Below are positions 8,788-17,546 of a stretch of DNA of 64,000 nt, in pieces. The stretch comes from a bacterium (GTDB lineage: Bacteria; Electryoneota; Electryoneia; Electryoneales; Electryoneaceae), in the NCBI GenBank assembly GCA_028278125.1, contig JANQEY010000012.1, positions 1 to 64,000 of the forward strand, read 5' to 3'. Below the pieces are notes generated by a model. That model was not told the DNA's origin. It saw only the letters and a list, made by a program, of their open reading frames with translations, and did not search any database. The translations under genes were made by a program, and so were the position numbers. The first letter of the stretch is position 1; the number at the start of each line of letters is the position of its first letter.

Positions 8788-9094
8788 CTACCCTCCTTAT
8801 TTGCCGCGAGGGATAAATGTAAATATCAACAAGCTCTTAGCAAAGCTTAAAATGATTCGATTTAAAAATCTTTAAAGACCAAAGACACTGGATTGGTGAC
8901 GATAAACGTCACCGAGCTACACTGCGTTCCGGTTCCGGATCAAGTCTGGGATGACAAGGTAGATACTTTATCAACAATATTTAGCTATTACGAAAATGAT
9001 TTAATTTAAAAAACCTTACACACTAAAATCGTCCTTGGAAAAGATGTTTCAAACATTTACCTTTCAACCTTGAAATACCTGATAATACATTGAC
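8788..9094. other. Divergent intergenic region with a repeat remnant
   Basis: A 307-base spacer between the divergent amidohydrolase and DUF819 genes. Apart from the composite repeat at 8886-8958 it is A/T-rich and no clear promoter or ORF was recognised. Confidence 0.4.
8886..8958. repeat. Composite dispersed repeat, diverged copy
   Basis: It contains CACTGGAT, a hairpin (GGTGACG, ATAAA, CGTCACC), the constant words CGAGCTACACTGCGTTCCGG, and CCGGATCAAGTCTGGGATGACAA. It therefore fuses the repeat types seen separately at 251-284 and 352-392. Confidence 0.5.
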
Positions 9095-10273
9095 GTGGAA
9101 ATAGCTATGAATGAAGCCCTTGTTAACGATTCACTCGGTATCATTTTTGTCCTGGCTGCCAATGCCGCACTCTGGTTCTTCCTGGAAAAACGATACGGCT
9201 GGAAACTTTTTAACTACATTCCACCCCTCCTTTTCATCTACCTGCTTCCGGTAGGATTTTCTAACAGCGGCTTGATCCCGTTAAAATCTCCGACTTATGA
9301 CTGGATGGGCGCTAACGTTCTCCCGGTTTTCCTGGTGATGATGTTACTTGATGTAGACGTCAAGGCGACGGTCCGAGTGATGGGACGGGGAGTATACGTG
9401 ATGCTGATCGGAACACTCGGTGTTGTGATTGGGGCACCTATCGGTTATTTCCTGGTAAAAGGCTGGCTTGACCCTGAATCCTGGAAAGGATTCGGCGCCC
9501 TTGCCGGTTCATGGATCGGTGGTACTGGAAATATGGCGGCTGTTTCAGAGATGGTTGGAACGTCAGGAAAAGATTTCGGGCTTGCAGTTATTGCCGATAA
9601 CCTTGTTTACCTGGTATGGTTGCCAATCCTGTTACAATCGAAAAACATGGCCGGATGGTTCCACAAGTTTACCGGGGTAAGCGATAAACACCTTACCAGG
9701 ATGAAAAAAGCCGCTGAGGAACTGGTGATGGACAAGGGCAAACCAGCCATGCGTCATATCCTCTACCTGATCGCTATTGCCTTTGGCGCGTCATTCCTCG
9801 CAGGACAAATCGCCCAGGCATTACCTGAAATCGGCCAAATCGTAACCACAAGTACCTATAAAATCCTGATCGTTACTACTTTCGGTTTAATACTTTCGTT
9901 TACTCCCGCTCGTAAAATACCGGGGAGTCATGAATTGGCCATGGCATTGATTTACCTGTTTGTAGCGAGAATGGGAGCGAAAACAGTCCTGGCGGGACTG
10001 GACCAGGCTATTCCATTTGTAGCAGGTGCATATATCTGGATATTTATCCATGGTGCTTTTATCCTACTGGCTGCCAGGTTGTTCCGGATCGATATCCATA
10101 CCGCGGCTATTTCCAGCGCCGCGAATATCGGTGGAGCTGCAAGTGCACCGATTGTCGCAGCATTTCATGATGAACGTCTGGTGCCTGTAAGTGTTTTAAT
10201 GGCTTTAATCGGTTACGCCATAGGAAATTACGCCGCATATGGGGCGGCATTATTATGCAGGTTGATTGCGTAA
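9095..10273 (+). CDS. DUF819 family integral membrane protein (putative transporter)
   Basis: A multi-pass inner-membrane protein (392 aa, about ten or more hydrophobic segments) of the DUF819 family, of which B. subtilis YjcL is the known example. Segments such as GTLGVVIGAPIGYFL and the glycine-rich GSWIGGTGNMAAVSEMVG plus a second NIGGAASAPIVAAFHD suggest two inverted halves, as in sodium-coupled carriers. No substrate is established for the family. The start may be GTG at 9095 or ATG at 9107; neither has a strong ribosome-binding site. It is a single gene followed by a hairpin repeat and a strong terminator. Confidence 0.82.
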   Translation: MEIAMNEALVNDSLGIIFVLAANAALWFFLEKRYGWKLFNYIPPLLFIYLLPVGFSNSGLIPLKSPTYDWMGANVLPVFLVMMLLDVDVKATVRVMGRGVYVMLIGTLGVVIGAPIGYFLVKGWLDPESWKGFGALAGSWIGGTGNMAAVSEMVGTSGKDFGLAVIADNLVYLVWLPILLQSKNMAGWFHKFTGVSDKHLTRMKKAAEELVMDKGKPAMRHILYLIAIAFGASFLAGQIAQALPEIGQIVTTSTYKILIVTTFGLILSFTPARKIPGSHELAMALIYLFVARMGAKTVLAGLDQAIPFVAGAYIWIFIHGAFILLAARLFRIDIHTAAISSAANIGGAASAPIVAAFHDERLVPVSVLMALIGYAIGNYAAYGAALLCRLIA

Positions 10274-10290
10274 TACTGTTTTATACCAAT

Positions 10291-10322
10291 AAACCCTGTT
10301 GTCAAAGCCAACAGGGCCACCC
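10291..10322. repeat. Hairpin repeat, GGGTGGCCC family, copy 4
   Basis: AAACCC shoulder, stem CCCTGTTG.../...CAACAGGG around GTCAAAGC, then GGGCCACCC. It sits just after the DUF819 gene. Confidence 0.7.
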
Positions 10323-10341
10323 ATTATACTTGCATATTTAA

Positions 10342-10372
10342 AAGGCAACCGTCCAGGTTGCCTTTATTCTTT
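10342..10372. terminator. Bidirectional Rho-independent terminator
   Basis: Stem AAAGGCAACC/GGTTGCCTTT around GTCCA, with T-rich sequence following on the + strand and A-rich sequence before it. It serves the convergent DUF819 (+) and DinB (-) genes. Confidence 0.8.
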
Positions 10373-10391
10373 TCATAATAACGATTATTTA

Positions 10392-10862
10392 CTACATATC
10401 TTCATATGGCATAGTCGGCGCTTTGCCAAGCATCCGCGCATAAACCGTCAATGCACCACGATGATGAGCGGTATGATCATTCATAGCACTGATAATTCCA
10501 ACCTTGGGAACGCCACCCATAATACCTTCAGGTAGTAGTTCAAACATCTCCTGCTCAGTTTTGGCACCGATCACGTTGCACGCATTATCAATAGACTTAT
10601 CAAACCATTTCATCGCCTCTTCAAACGAGTTACAGGCTTTCATCTCTTTTTCCAACTCCTCGAATTCCATCCTGAATCCTTCCGGACGGAAAGCGCCTTC
10701 GACAAACCAGTCAATTGTCTGAGCGGTATGGGCTACATGATTTGTCACGGTAAAAATTCCTTCTACAGGAACAAAACCTGAATCCTTTTCCTCAAATACT
10801 TTCACTGTTGTATGAAAGAATTTTCCCATCATCTTCAGTTCTTCAACAAACGGATTAACCAT
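10392..10862 (-). CDS. DinB-family four-helix metal-binding protein
   Basis: A small soluble protein (156 aa) of the DinB/YfiT-like fold, which covers metal-dependent thiol transferases and many members of unknown role. The metal ligands are well placed: H in NHVAHTAQTIDW near residue 45 and the pair in DHTAHHRGALTVYARMLG near 129-133. The closing segment, ending in YARMLGKAPTMPY, is typical. Start ATG at 10862 with GGGAGG at good spacing. It has no operon partner; the gene converges with DUF819. Function unknown, perhaps stress-related thiol chemistry. Confidence 0.85.
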   Translation of the reverse strand: MVNPFVEELKMMGKFFHTTVKVFEEKDSGFVPVEGIFTVTNHVAHTAQTIDWFVEGAFRPEGFRMEFEELEKEMKACNSFEEAMKWFDKSIDNACNVIGAKTEQEMFELLPEGIMGGVPKVGIISAMNDHTAHHRGALTVYARMLGKAPTMPYEDM

Positions 10863-11343
10863 CAGAGTTACCTCCCTTTAATTATTTCTCTTTCTGTCAC
10901 AATTATGCTTATTTGATTTATATTCAAAAACAGGAATAATGTACATATGTTCAGTATTACATACAAGTGCTCCATGAGACAAAAATCTGATGCAGAAATT
11001 GAGTATAAATATCCATAAAAAATCCTTTGCTTATGTTCCACTTATTAAATGCAAAAAAGATTCAATTTATGCCCCTCGAGCCGCTTGTTTAAAAGGGTTG
11101 CTCCACTTCTTAATTCTGAGTATTTTCCGAGTCCGAATTAACATCTTCAAAGGTGTGAGTTTAGGATAAAAAAGAGCCGGGATTCCGGGCAAAAATTCCT
11201 GGATTATTTTCCTGGGCTCTTCTTTTAATGCCCCGCCTGTTTTCTTAAGACCGGGCGATTGGATTCAACACCTTTTGATTATTTTGAAACAATGCAGTCA
11301 GTCGATAAAGACGTGGCTGCCTTAATCTTATAGGAGTTTCGAG
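10863..11343. other. Intergenic region upstream of the serine genes
   Basis: A 481-base stretch with no convincing ORF. Besides promoters for DinB (-) and DUF1015 (+) it holds a terminator-like hairpin at 11170-11228, which lies 115 bases ahead of the DUF1015 start with no gene before it. That leaves room for a small RNA or an attenuated leader roughly in 10950-11230. No known riboswitch class was recognised. Confidence 0.4.
11170..11228 (+). terminator. Terminator-like hairpin in the leader of the serine operon
   Basis: Arms AAGAGCC and GGCTCTT, followed directly by CTTTT and preceded by a run of A. An imperfect inner stem (CCGGGATTCCGGG and CCTGGATT) fills the space. As no + strand gene lies upstream, it would end either a small RNA or an attenuated leader transcript. 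Confidence 0.45.
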
Positions 11344-12585
11344 ATGGCTACGATTCGTCCCTTCCCCGGATTGAGACCTTTACAGGAGTTTGCAGAAAAA
11401 GTAGCGAGTCCTCCATACGATGTATTAAGCAGTGAAGAGGCGCGGGAGATGGCTGCTACTAATCCCTTGAGTTTTCTGCATGTGAATAAACCTGAAATTG
11501 ATTTACCCCCAGATACCGATCACTATGCCGACGAGGTCTATGCGAAGGGTAAAGAAAACCTGCAACGTCTGATTAACGAAGGGACAATGAAGCAGGATGA
11601 GATGCCGTGTTACTACATGTACGCACAGACCTGGGGTGAGCACCGCCAGATTGGCCTGGTAGCCGGTGCTTCTGTCCAGGAATACATTGACGACAAGATC
11701 AAAAAGCACGAGTTAACCCGTGAAGTTAAGGAACGTGATCGTGTTCGCCATATTGAAACACTCGGTGCCCAGGTTGGTCCTGTTTTCCTGACCTATAAAG
11801 CTCAATCTGATATTGACAAAGAGATTGACGTCATCCAGGAAAAAGATCCGGTATATGATTTTACCGCTGATGACGGTATCCGTCACACTTTCTGGGTAAT
11901 CTCTTCGAAGAAAAGAGTAGAGATGGTAACCCGTTTGTTCGCAAATGTCCCATTTTTATATGTAGCGGATGGGCATCATCGAAGCGCCTCTGCAACAATT
12001 ATTGGTCAGAAAAGACGTGAGGCAAATCCGGAATACACGGGTAATGAACCCTGGAACTTTTTCCTGACGGTATTATTCCCAGACAACCAGCTAAAAATTC
12101 TCCCTTACAACCGTGTAGTCCAGGATTTGAAAGGACTATCTGCGGATGAATTTTTAGCAAAAGTGGAAGAAAAATTCTTCGTATCAAAGGCCGATGGAGC
12201 TGTTGAACCTGACAGGACAAAACTTGTTGGGATGTATCTCGATAATCAATGGTACAGGCTTGAAGCCAAACCTGAAGCTTTTGACGATAACGATGTTGTG
12301 GACAGCCTTGATGTCGCCATTTTGCAGAACAATCTGCTGAATCCCGTACTCGGAATTGAAAATCCACGTACGGATGACCGGATCGATTTTGTCGGCGGAA
12401 TTCGTGGCACAAACGAGCTGGAAAAACGTGTGAATTCCGGCGAGATGAAAGTAGCTTTCAGCATGCACGCGACCACTATTGAACAGCTGATGGCTATTGC
12501 CGACGCAGGAAAAATTATGCCACCAAAATCTACCTGGTTTGAGCCAAAACTGCGTAGTGGGCTGGTAATAAACTTGATCGATTAA
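11344..12585 (+). CDS. DUF1015 family protein (serine-operon associated)
   Basis: A cytoplasmic 413-aa protein of family DUF1015 (PF06245). Recognisable points are the N-terminal IRPFPGLRP and VASPPYDVLSSEEAREMA, the central LFANVPFLYVADGHHRSASA (the conserved HHR), and the C-terminal block ending at PKSTWFEPKLRSGLVI. The biochemical activity is not settled. From memory, the family often sits beside serA and serC in Bacteroidetes and other anaerobes, and the same order (DUF1015, serC, serA) occurs here with about 100 and 65 bases between genes, so a role tied to serine or phosphoserine is inferred. Start ATG at 11344 has a weak AGGAG upstream. Confidence 0.85.
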   Translation: MATIRPFPGLRPLQEFAEKVASPPYDVLSSEEAREMAATNPLSFLHVNKPEIDLPPDTDHYADEVYAKGKENLQRLINEGTMKQDEMPCYYMYAQTWGEHRQIGLVAGASVQEYIDDKIKKHELTREVKERDRVRHIETLGAQVGPVFLTYKAQSDIDKEIDVIQEKDPVYDFTADDGIRHTFWVISSKKRVEMVTRLFANVPFLYVADGHHRSASATIIGQKRREANPEYTGNEPWNFFLTVLFPDNQLKILPYNRVVQDLKGLSADEFLAKVEEKFFVSKADGAVEPDRTKLVGMYLDNQWYRLEAKPEAFDDNDVVDSLDVAILQNNLLNPVLGIENPRTDDRIDFVGGIRGTNELEKRVNSGEMKVAFSMHATTIEQLMAIADAGKIMPPKSTWFEPKLRSGLVINLID

Positions 12586-12690
12586 AACAACAAAAAAATA
12601 CATTAGGTTCACCGGTATCCTGGTGATCCATAAGGATTAAAAGCCATAATTTATAATTCACCGCGAATTGCTTTGATAAGGAGGTAATGG

Positions 12691-13779
12691 GTGATGAAGT
12701 ACGAAAGAATCTGGAACTTTAACGCAGGGCCGGCAGCGGTTCCGCTCGATGTGCTCGAAGATGTAAACGAACACTGGTTCAACTACTATGGCGCTGGAAT
12801 GGCAGTTATGGAGATGAGCCACCGCAGTAAAGAATATGACGAGATCCATGAAAACACCAAGGCACTGGTTAAAAAACTCATGGGTATCGGTGATGATTAT
12901 CATGTTCTCTTCCTGCAGGGTGGCGCAAGCCTCCAGTTTGCCATGCTGGCAATGAACTTCTTAAACGGAAAATCAGCAGATTACATTAACACCGGTACAT
13001 GGTCAACCAAGGCTATCAAGGAAGGTAAACTTTTCGGTAATGTTAATGTCGCTTTCGACGGTAATGAAGTTGAGTTTAAACGTCTGCCGAAGCAGGATGA
13101 ACTTAAGCTTTCCGATGGCGCTGCTTACGTCCATGTTACCAGTAACAATACAATCAAAGGCACCCAGTTCTTTGACTTCCCGAAAGCAAATGCCCCGTTG
13201 GTCTGCGACATGTCGTCCGACATTCTTTCCCACAAACTCGATGCGACACCCTTCGGCATGATCTATGCCGGTGCACAGAAGAACCTGGGCCCGTCGGGTG
13301 TTACACTTGTTATTCTCCGTGACGATTTCTACCAGACAGCAGCAGATGGCCTGACAACAATGCTCAGCTATAAAACGCACGTAGATAAAAACTCGCTCTT
13401 TAATACTCCGAACTCATTTGGTATTTACTTCATGGGCAGGGTATTGAATTGGATAGACGAGATGGGCGGAATGGATGCGATGGAAAACCGCAACCGTGAA
13501 AAGGCTGATATGCTTTACGGTTTTATGGACAATAATGCTGATTTCTTCCGTGGCGCAGTTGCGAAAGATAGCCGCAGTTGGATGAACGTCTGCATGCGTC
13601 TACCGAATGAAGAACTCGAGCAGAAATTTATCAAGGACGGACGTGAAGCCGGATTTAACGGTCTCAAGGGACACCGCAGTGTTGGCGGAATCCGTGTATC
13701 CATGTACAATGCGACCCCGCCTGAGGCTATTAAAGACCTCTTGGAATTCATGAAAGATTTCATGGCTAATAATGGTTAA
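12691..13779 (+). CDS. serC: Phosphoserine aminotransferase
   Basis: PLP enzyme converting 3-phosphohydroxypyruvate and glutamate to phosphoserine and 2-oxoglutarate, the second step of serine synthesis. The 362-aa sequence begins IWNFNAGPAAVPLDVL, has LFLQGGASLQFAMLAMNFL, the cofactor aspartate in CDMSSDILS and the Schiff-base lysine in YAGAQKNLGPSGVTLVIL, and ends with HRSVGGIRVSMYNA. All are class V hallmarks of SerC. AGGAGG precedes the start; GTG at 12691 and ATG at 12694 are both possible and differ by one residue. It lies between DUF1015 and serA in one likely operon. Confidence 0.97.
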   Translation: MMKYERIWNFNAGPAAVPLDVLEDVNEHWFNYYGAGMAVMEMSHRSKEYDEIHENTKALVKKLMGIGDDYHVLFLQGGASLQFAMLAMNFLNGKSADYINTGTWSTKAIKEGKLFGNVNVAFDGNEVEFKRLPKQDELKLSDGAAYVHVTSNNTIKGTQFFDFPKANAPLVCDMSSDILSHKLDATPFGMIYAGAQKNLGPSGVTLVILRDDFYQTAADGLTTMLSYKTHVDKNSLFNTPNSFGIYFMGRVLNWIDEMGGMDAMENRNREKADMLYGFMDNNADFFRGAVAKDSRSWMNVCMRLPNEELEQKFIKDGREAGFNGLKGHRSVGGIRVSMYNATPPEAIKDLLEFMKDFMANNG

Positions 13780-13844
13780 TGAACACCGGGAATAGATTTA
13801 TAATGATTTCCTGTTCTGATAGTAGTATTTGAAAGGATATAAAG

Positions 13845-14753
13845 ATGGCAAAGATTCTGGTAAATGACGGCATGGCCCCTGAAGGCGCTGAAATGCTGAA
13901 GAACGCCGGTCATGAACTCGTTATGGATAAAGTTCCGCAGGAAAACCTTGCTGCTGAACTGAATAACTATGACGCAATATTTGTACGGAGCGCGACAAAA
14001 GTTCGCCAGGAGCATATTGACGCAGCCCCGAACCTAAAGCTGGTCGGACGTGGCGGTGTCGGTCTTGATAACATCGACGTTGACTACGCAAAGGGTAAAG
14101 GTGTTGAAATTGTAAATACCCCAGCCGCTTCATCAGACAGTGTAGCCGAAATGGTGTTAGCACACATGTTCTCACTCAGCCGCTGGCTGTTTATTTCCAA
14201 TGTTACCATGCGTAACGGTGAATGGAATAAAAAACAGTACAAAGGCCTTGAACTGGCCGGTAAAACACTCGGTGTTGTCGGCTTCGGTCGCATTGGTCAA
14301 TCCCTGGCCAAAAAAGCAGCCGCCCTGGGAATGAAAGTTATCGGTTATGATATCATCGATGTGGACACCGAATTCGAATTCACCAAGGACCTTGACGGAT
14401 TATTGCCGAAATGCGATTACCTGTCACTTCACGTCCCCTCGCTTGGTAAGCCATTGGTCGACGCTGAGTTTATCAGCAAGATGAAAGACGGTGCTTTCCT
14501 GATTAATTGCGCCCGTGGTGGTGTTGTTGATGAAAAAGCGCTGGTAGATGCACTGAACTCAGAAAAAATCTGGGGCGCCGGGGTAGATGTTTTTGCTGTT
14601 GAGCCGGCAGAAAACAAGGAACTGGTTAACCATCCAAAGGTTTCTGTTACACCTCATATTGGTGGATCAACTACGGAAGCCCAGGCACGTATCGGTACCG
14701 AACTTGCCCAGAAGGTTATCAATTTCTTCGAAGGCAAAGGCGCTGTGATGTAG
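13845..14753 (+). CDS. serA: D-3-phosphoglycerate dehydrogenase, short form
   Basis: NAD-dependent oxidation of 3-phosphoglycerate to 3-phosphohydroxypyruvate, the first step of serine synthesis. The 302-aa protein contains the NAD-binding motif GVVGFGRIGQSLAKKA, the catalytic arginine in INCARGGVVDEKAL, the glutamate in DVFAVEPAENKELVNHPKV and the histidine in TPHIGGST. It ends after the catalytic fold and lacks the ACT or ASB regulatory domains of longer SerA forms, so serine feedback through ACT is not expected. AAAGGATATAAAG precedes ATG at 13845. It is the last gene of the serine operon, followed by a strong terminator. Confidence 0.93.
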   Translation: MAKILVNDGMAPEGAEMLKNAGHELVMDKVPQENLAAELNNYDAIFVRSATKVRQEHIDAAPNLKLVGRGGVGLDNIDVDYAKGKGVEIVNTPAASSDSVAEMVLAHMFSLSRWLFISNVTMRNGEWNKKQYKGLELAGKTLGVVGFGRIGQSLAKKAAALGMKVIGYDIIDVDTEFEFTKDLDGLLPKCDYLSLHVPSLGKPLVDAEFISKMKDGAFLINCARGGVVDEKALVDALNSEKIWGAGVDVFAVEPAENKELVNHPKVSVTPHIGGSTTEAQARIGTELAQKVINFFEGKGAVM

Positions 14754-14777
14754 ATAAAGCCTTAATTCATGATAGAC

Positions 14778-14806
14778 AAAAGGAGTCCAAACCGGACTCC
14801 TTTTTT
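14778..14806 (+). terminator. Rho-independent terminator of the serine operon
   Basis: Stem AAGGAGTCC/GGACTCCTT with loop AAACC, followed by TTTT. It is 25 bases after the serA stop. Confidence 0.88.
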
Positions 14807-14899
14807 AGTTTATCGAAATGGTAAATTAACTTTGTTCTGGATCTAAAATAATGATATTATAAACCTTAAGAATCGGTGAGTTTTGCAGAAAAGGATGTA

Positions 14900-14933
14900 A
14901 AAAATCTATCTCTTGAAGTTTTAACTTCAAGAG
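14900..14933 (-). terminator. Probable terminator of the cold-shock gene
   Basis: Perfect inverted repeat CTCTTGAAGTT/AACTTCAAGAG with a two-base centre. Read on the - strand it is followed by ATAGATTTTTT. It lies about 100 bases beyond the cold-shock stop codon. Confidence 0.5.
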
Positions 14934-15033
14934 TTTGTAGTAAAACAGGAATGATGAATAAGCAGCAACTGATTACACGCGAAGGATCTTCAGTAACGCG
15001 CTAATCCCGCAACAAAGCAAATCAAAGTATCTC

Positions 15034-15258
15034 TTACACACCTTCGCTTGTTTGCGGCGAGCCTACCCGCATGACTTCACGGGCGGATAATCCTTTTGGA
15101 TTTTCCTCAACTTCAAATTCTACTTCTTCACCCTCTTCGAGGGAACGATACCCACTGCCACTTATGGCACTGTAATGCACAAACACGTCTTGCCCGTCGT
15201 CCGTCTCGATGAAGCCAAATCCCTTCTTCGAGTCAAACCACTTAACCTTACCATTCAT
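15034..15258 (-). CDS. Cold-shock domain protein, CspA type
   Basis: A 74-aa single-stranded nucleic-acid-binding protein of the OB fold, acting as an RNA chaperone. RNP1 (KGFGFIE) and RNP2 (VFVHYSAI) are intact, and the N-terminus [16 protein letters not shown] is canonical. The tail after the domain is short and acidic-polar. Only a weak AAAGG lies 13 bases before the ATG, while a strong GGGAGGAG sits about 30 bases upstream in what would be the leader. A structured 5' leader, as in other cold-shock genes, is possible but was not demonstrated. Confidence 0.93.
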   Translation of the reverse strand: MNGKVKWFDSKKGFGFIETDDGQDVFVHYSAISGSGYRSLEEGEEVEFEVEENPKGLSAREVMRVGSPQTSEGV

Positions 15259-15628
15259 CTGCTGAAAATGCCTTTCGTTGGTCTCCTCCCAATGTATAGA
15301 CCACTTGGCGGCGGCCTAATCATGTAAAATGTACTCTTAAATTTACCTGATTCCAACTATCGGGTTATGATTTTGAAAATATTTCAATACGTTCTCCAGG
15401 AGATTTATGACGTACTTTTCGTAAAATTAATACGGTATGTAATGTTATGAGATATTTAAAAACGCATAAAAGAATCACTCAAATACAGTATTGCAGTCAT
15501 TGTGACGATATTATAAATGACTACCAGAGGCATTTAACTAGGTAACCATTTTCCTTTTTTTTTAAGAAGATTTTTTGCTACATTAAACACATGAAAACCT
15601 TCCTGGTTTTGAAGCGAGGTTCAAAACC
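15259..15628. other. Divergent intergenic region, csp and glgC
   Basis: 370 bases. The csp-proximal part has GGGAGGAG and GGCCGCCGCC-like sequence on the - strand that probably belongs to its leader. The glgC side is A/T-rich with runs of T. No ORF or repeat was recognised. Confidence 0.4.
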
Positions 15629-16855
15629 GTGAAACCATTTACAACCATGATAATGGCCGGAGGGCGTGGTGAACGTTTATCCCCGTTAACCCGTCACCAG
15701 GCAAAACCAGCTGTTCGTTTTGGTGGTATTTACTACATCATTGACTTTACTCTATCCAATTGCGTCAACTCCGGATCACGTCGGATATTTGTCCTCACCC
15801 AGTTCGCAAGTTCTTCCCTGGAAAGGCACATCCGCAGAGGATGGAACAGGATGTTCCGCATCGAACTCGGTGAGTTTATCGAAGCACGCCCACCCCAGCA
15901 ATACACAGGGCAGGAATGGTACCTCGCGACCGCAGACTGTATCTATAAAAACCTTGACGTCCTCGAAGCAGAGGATACCGAGGGTGTTTTAATCCTCAGC
16001 GGTGACCATATCTACAAGATGGATTACAGGAAAATGATCCTGTTCCATATTAAAAGTGATGCTGATTTTTCTATCGCATGCGTCGATTTTCCCATCGAAA
16101 AAGCTAAGAATCTTGGCGTCCTGACTGTTGAGGAGAACGGACGCGTTCTTTCATTCGATGAAAAACCGGACAACCCCACTCCCATCCCGGGAAATGAGAG
16201 TAAAGCCTTTTGCAGCATGGGGATCTATTACTTCAGAAAAGATTTTTTGATTGACATTCTCCGTGAAGACGCAAAGATGAAGGACAGCAGCCATGATTTC
16301 GGGAAAGATATAATACCACGCCTGGTTGAACGAGGGGAAAATGTATACGCCTTCCCGTTCTGGGATGAAAATAAGAATGAACTGAGATACTGGAGAGATA
16401 TTGGTACCATTGACGCCTATTACGATGCAAATATGGACCTTGTGGACGTTAACCCGGTGTTCAATTTATACGATCCCCACTGGCCGATCAGGAGTTTTAA
16501 CCAGGAATTACCACCGGCAAAAACCGTTTTTAACTGGGTGGAAGCCGGGAGGATAGGGTATGCCGTTGATTCACTGATCTCACCTGGGGTCATTGTTTCA
16601 GGAGCAAAAGTTGAGAAATCAATCCTCTCACCAGAAGTTCACGTACATTCTTACGCTTATGTCAGTAATTCAATTCTTTTTGACAGGGTTACTATAGGTG
16701 AACGTGCCGTTGTCAGGAACGCAATTATCGACAGGAACGTCTCAATCCCGGAAAACGCGGTTATAGACGGTACCAATAAAGACTGCATTGAAAAATACCA
16801 TGTGACAGATAACGGTATTGTTGTTGTTACTGAAAACAATGCCGATCTACCCTGA
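15629..16855 (+). CDS. glgC: Glucose-1-phosphate adenylyltransferase
   Basis: Makes ADP-glucose from ATP and glucose-1-phosphate, the committed step of bacterial glycogen synthesis. At 408 aa it has the usual length. The nucleotide-binding start MAGGRGERLSPLTRHQAKPA is intact, followed by FTLSNCVNSG, the ILSGDHIYKMDY metal and substrate site, FDEKP, and a C-terminal left-handed beta-helix with SILFDRVTIGERAVVRNAII. The start is GTG at 15629 with GAGG ten bases upstream. It converges with the OsmC gene 27 bases away. No other glycogen gene lies in the window. Confidence 0.95.
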   Translation: MKPFTTMIMAGGRGERLSPLTRHQAKPAVRFGGIYYIIDFTLSNCVNSGSRRIFVLTQFASSSLERHIRRGWNRMFRIELGEFIEARPPQQYTGQEWYLATADCIYKNLDVLEAEDTEGVLILSGDHIYKMDYRKMILFHIKSDADFSIACVDFPIEKAKNLGVLTVEENGRVLSFDEKPDNPTPIPGNESKAFCSMGIYYFRKDFLIDILREDAKMKDSSHDFGKDIIPRLVERGENVYAFPFWDENKNELRYWRDIGTIDAYYDANMDLVDVNPVFNLYDPHWPIRSFNQELPPAKTVFNWVEAGRIGYAVDSLISPGVIVSGAKVEKSILSPEVHVHSYAYVSNSILFDRVTIGERAVVRNAIIDRNVSIPENAVIDGTNKDCIEKYHVTDNGIVVVTENNADLP

Positions 16856-16881
16856 TTTTTACTTTAGGACTATTCGAGAAT

Positions 16882-17334
16882 TTACTCTGAATCAGGCATC
16901 GCCTTGGTTTGCCCATTCAATGAATAGCTGTAATGAATTTTAACAGTATCTTTCATAATTGCTGACACACTGCAGTATCGTGTACGGCTCAGATCTATTG
17001 CTTTTTCCAGTTTAGCAGGTTCAACGGTCCCCTGGACATGGAATATCACCCTGATTTCCTGCCAGATTTTCGGGTGATCTTCCGCCTGTTTTATCCCCGC
17101 AACCTCAACTTCAAAACCGGTTACATCCTGGCGCATTTTCCTCAAGATGCTGATCGTATCCATCCCGGTGCATCCCGCCAATCCCGCAAACGGCAACTCG
17201 GCCGGTCTTGCAGCCCTGTCCTCTCCACCGACAGGAGGTAATCCGTCCATTTCAATTTCATGTCCACTACGGGTTTCTGCCTTGAAATACATTTTTCCAA
17301 CATCCTGGAGCTTTGCATGTGCTATAGTTGGCAT
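16882..17334 (-). CDS. OsmC/Ohr-family peroxide-reducing protein
   Basis: A 150-aa OsmC-like protein, a family of thiol peroxidases that reduce organic hydroperoxides through two cysteines. C55 in the motif LAGCTGMDT and C120 in RTRYCSVSA are in the expected places, each at a helix start. The sequence is closer to the YhfA/OsmC branch than to Ohr, judged by the GCTGMD wording. Start ATG at 17334 with GAGGAAG upstream. It is divergent from the PadR gene. Confidence 0.85.
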   Translation of the reverse strand: MPTIAHAKLQDVGKMYFKAETRSGHEIEMDGLPPVGGEDRAARPAELPFAGLAGCTGMDTISILRKMRQDVTGFEVEVAGIKQAEDHPKIWQEIRVIFHVQGTVEPAKLEKAIDLSRTRYCSVSAIMKDTVKIHYSYSLNGQTKAMPDSE

Positions 17335-17479
17335 TTATATCTTCCTCTCGTTTTTATTTAGATTAAGAAATATCCTAGTTCATACAACTGGGGACCAAGT
17401 TATAGCTTGGATGTTTTATACTTCAAGAAGTTACATCCCCCGTTTAACCGAAAAAATTTATCGAAACGGAGCCAACCCC

Positions 17480-17508
17480 TTGACTCACAAGATACATTGT
17501 TTTATTAT
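17480..17508 (+). promoter_or_regulatory. Sigma-70 type promoter of the padR gene
   Basis: -35 TTGACT (17480-17485), 17-base spacer, -10 TATTAT (17503-17508). The operator palindrome begins at the next base, so a bound regulator would block initiation. Confidence 0.65.
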
Positions 17509-17529
17509 ATACTTTGTGACACAAAGTAT
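17509..17529. promoter_or_regulatory. Perfect 21-bp palindrome, likely PadR operator
   Basis: Arms ATACTTTGTG and CACAAAGTAT are exact reverse complements around a single central A. The site directly follows the -10 box and ends 17 bases before the PadR start codon, the classic place for autorepression by a PadR-family dimer. Confidence 0.75.
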
Positions 17530-17546
17530 TTGACAAAGGCAAGCAC

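Noticed and set aside
12184..12612. - strand frame of 142 codons over the DUF1015 gene
   Set aside because: Shadow frame; the + strand reading has the conserved DUF1015 motifs.
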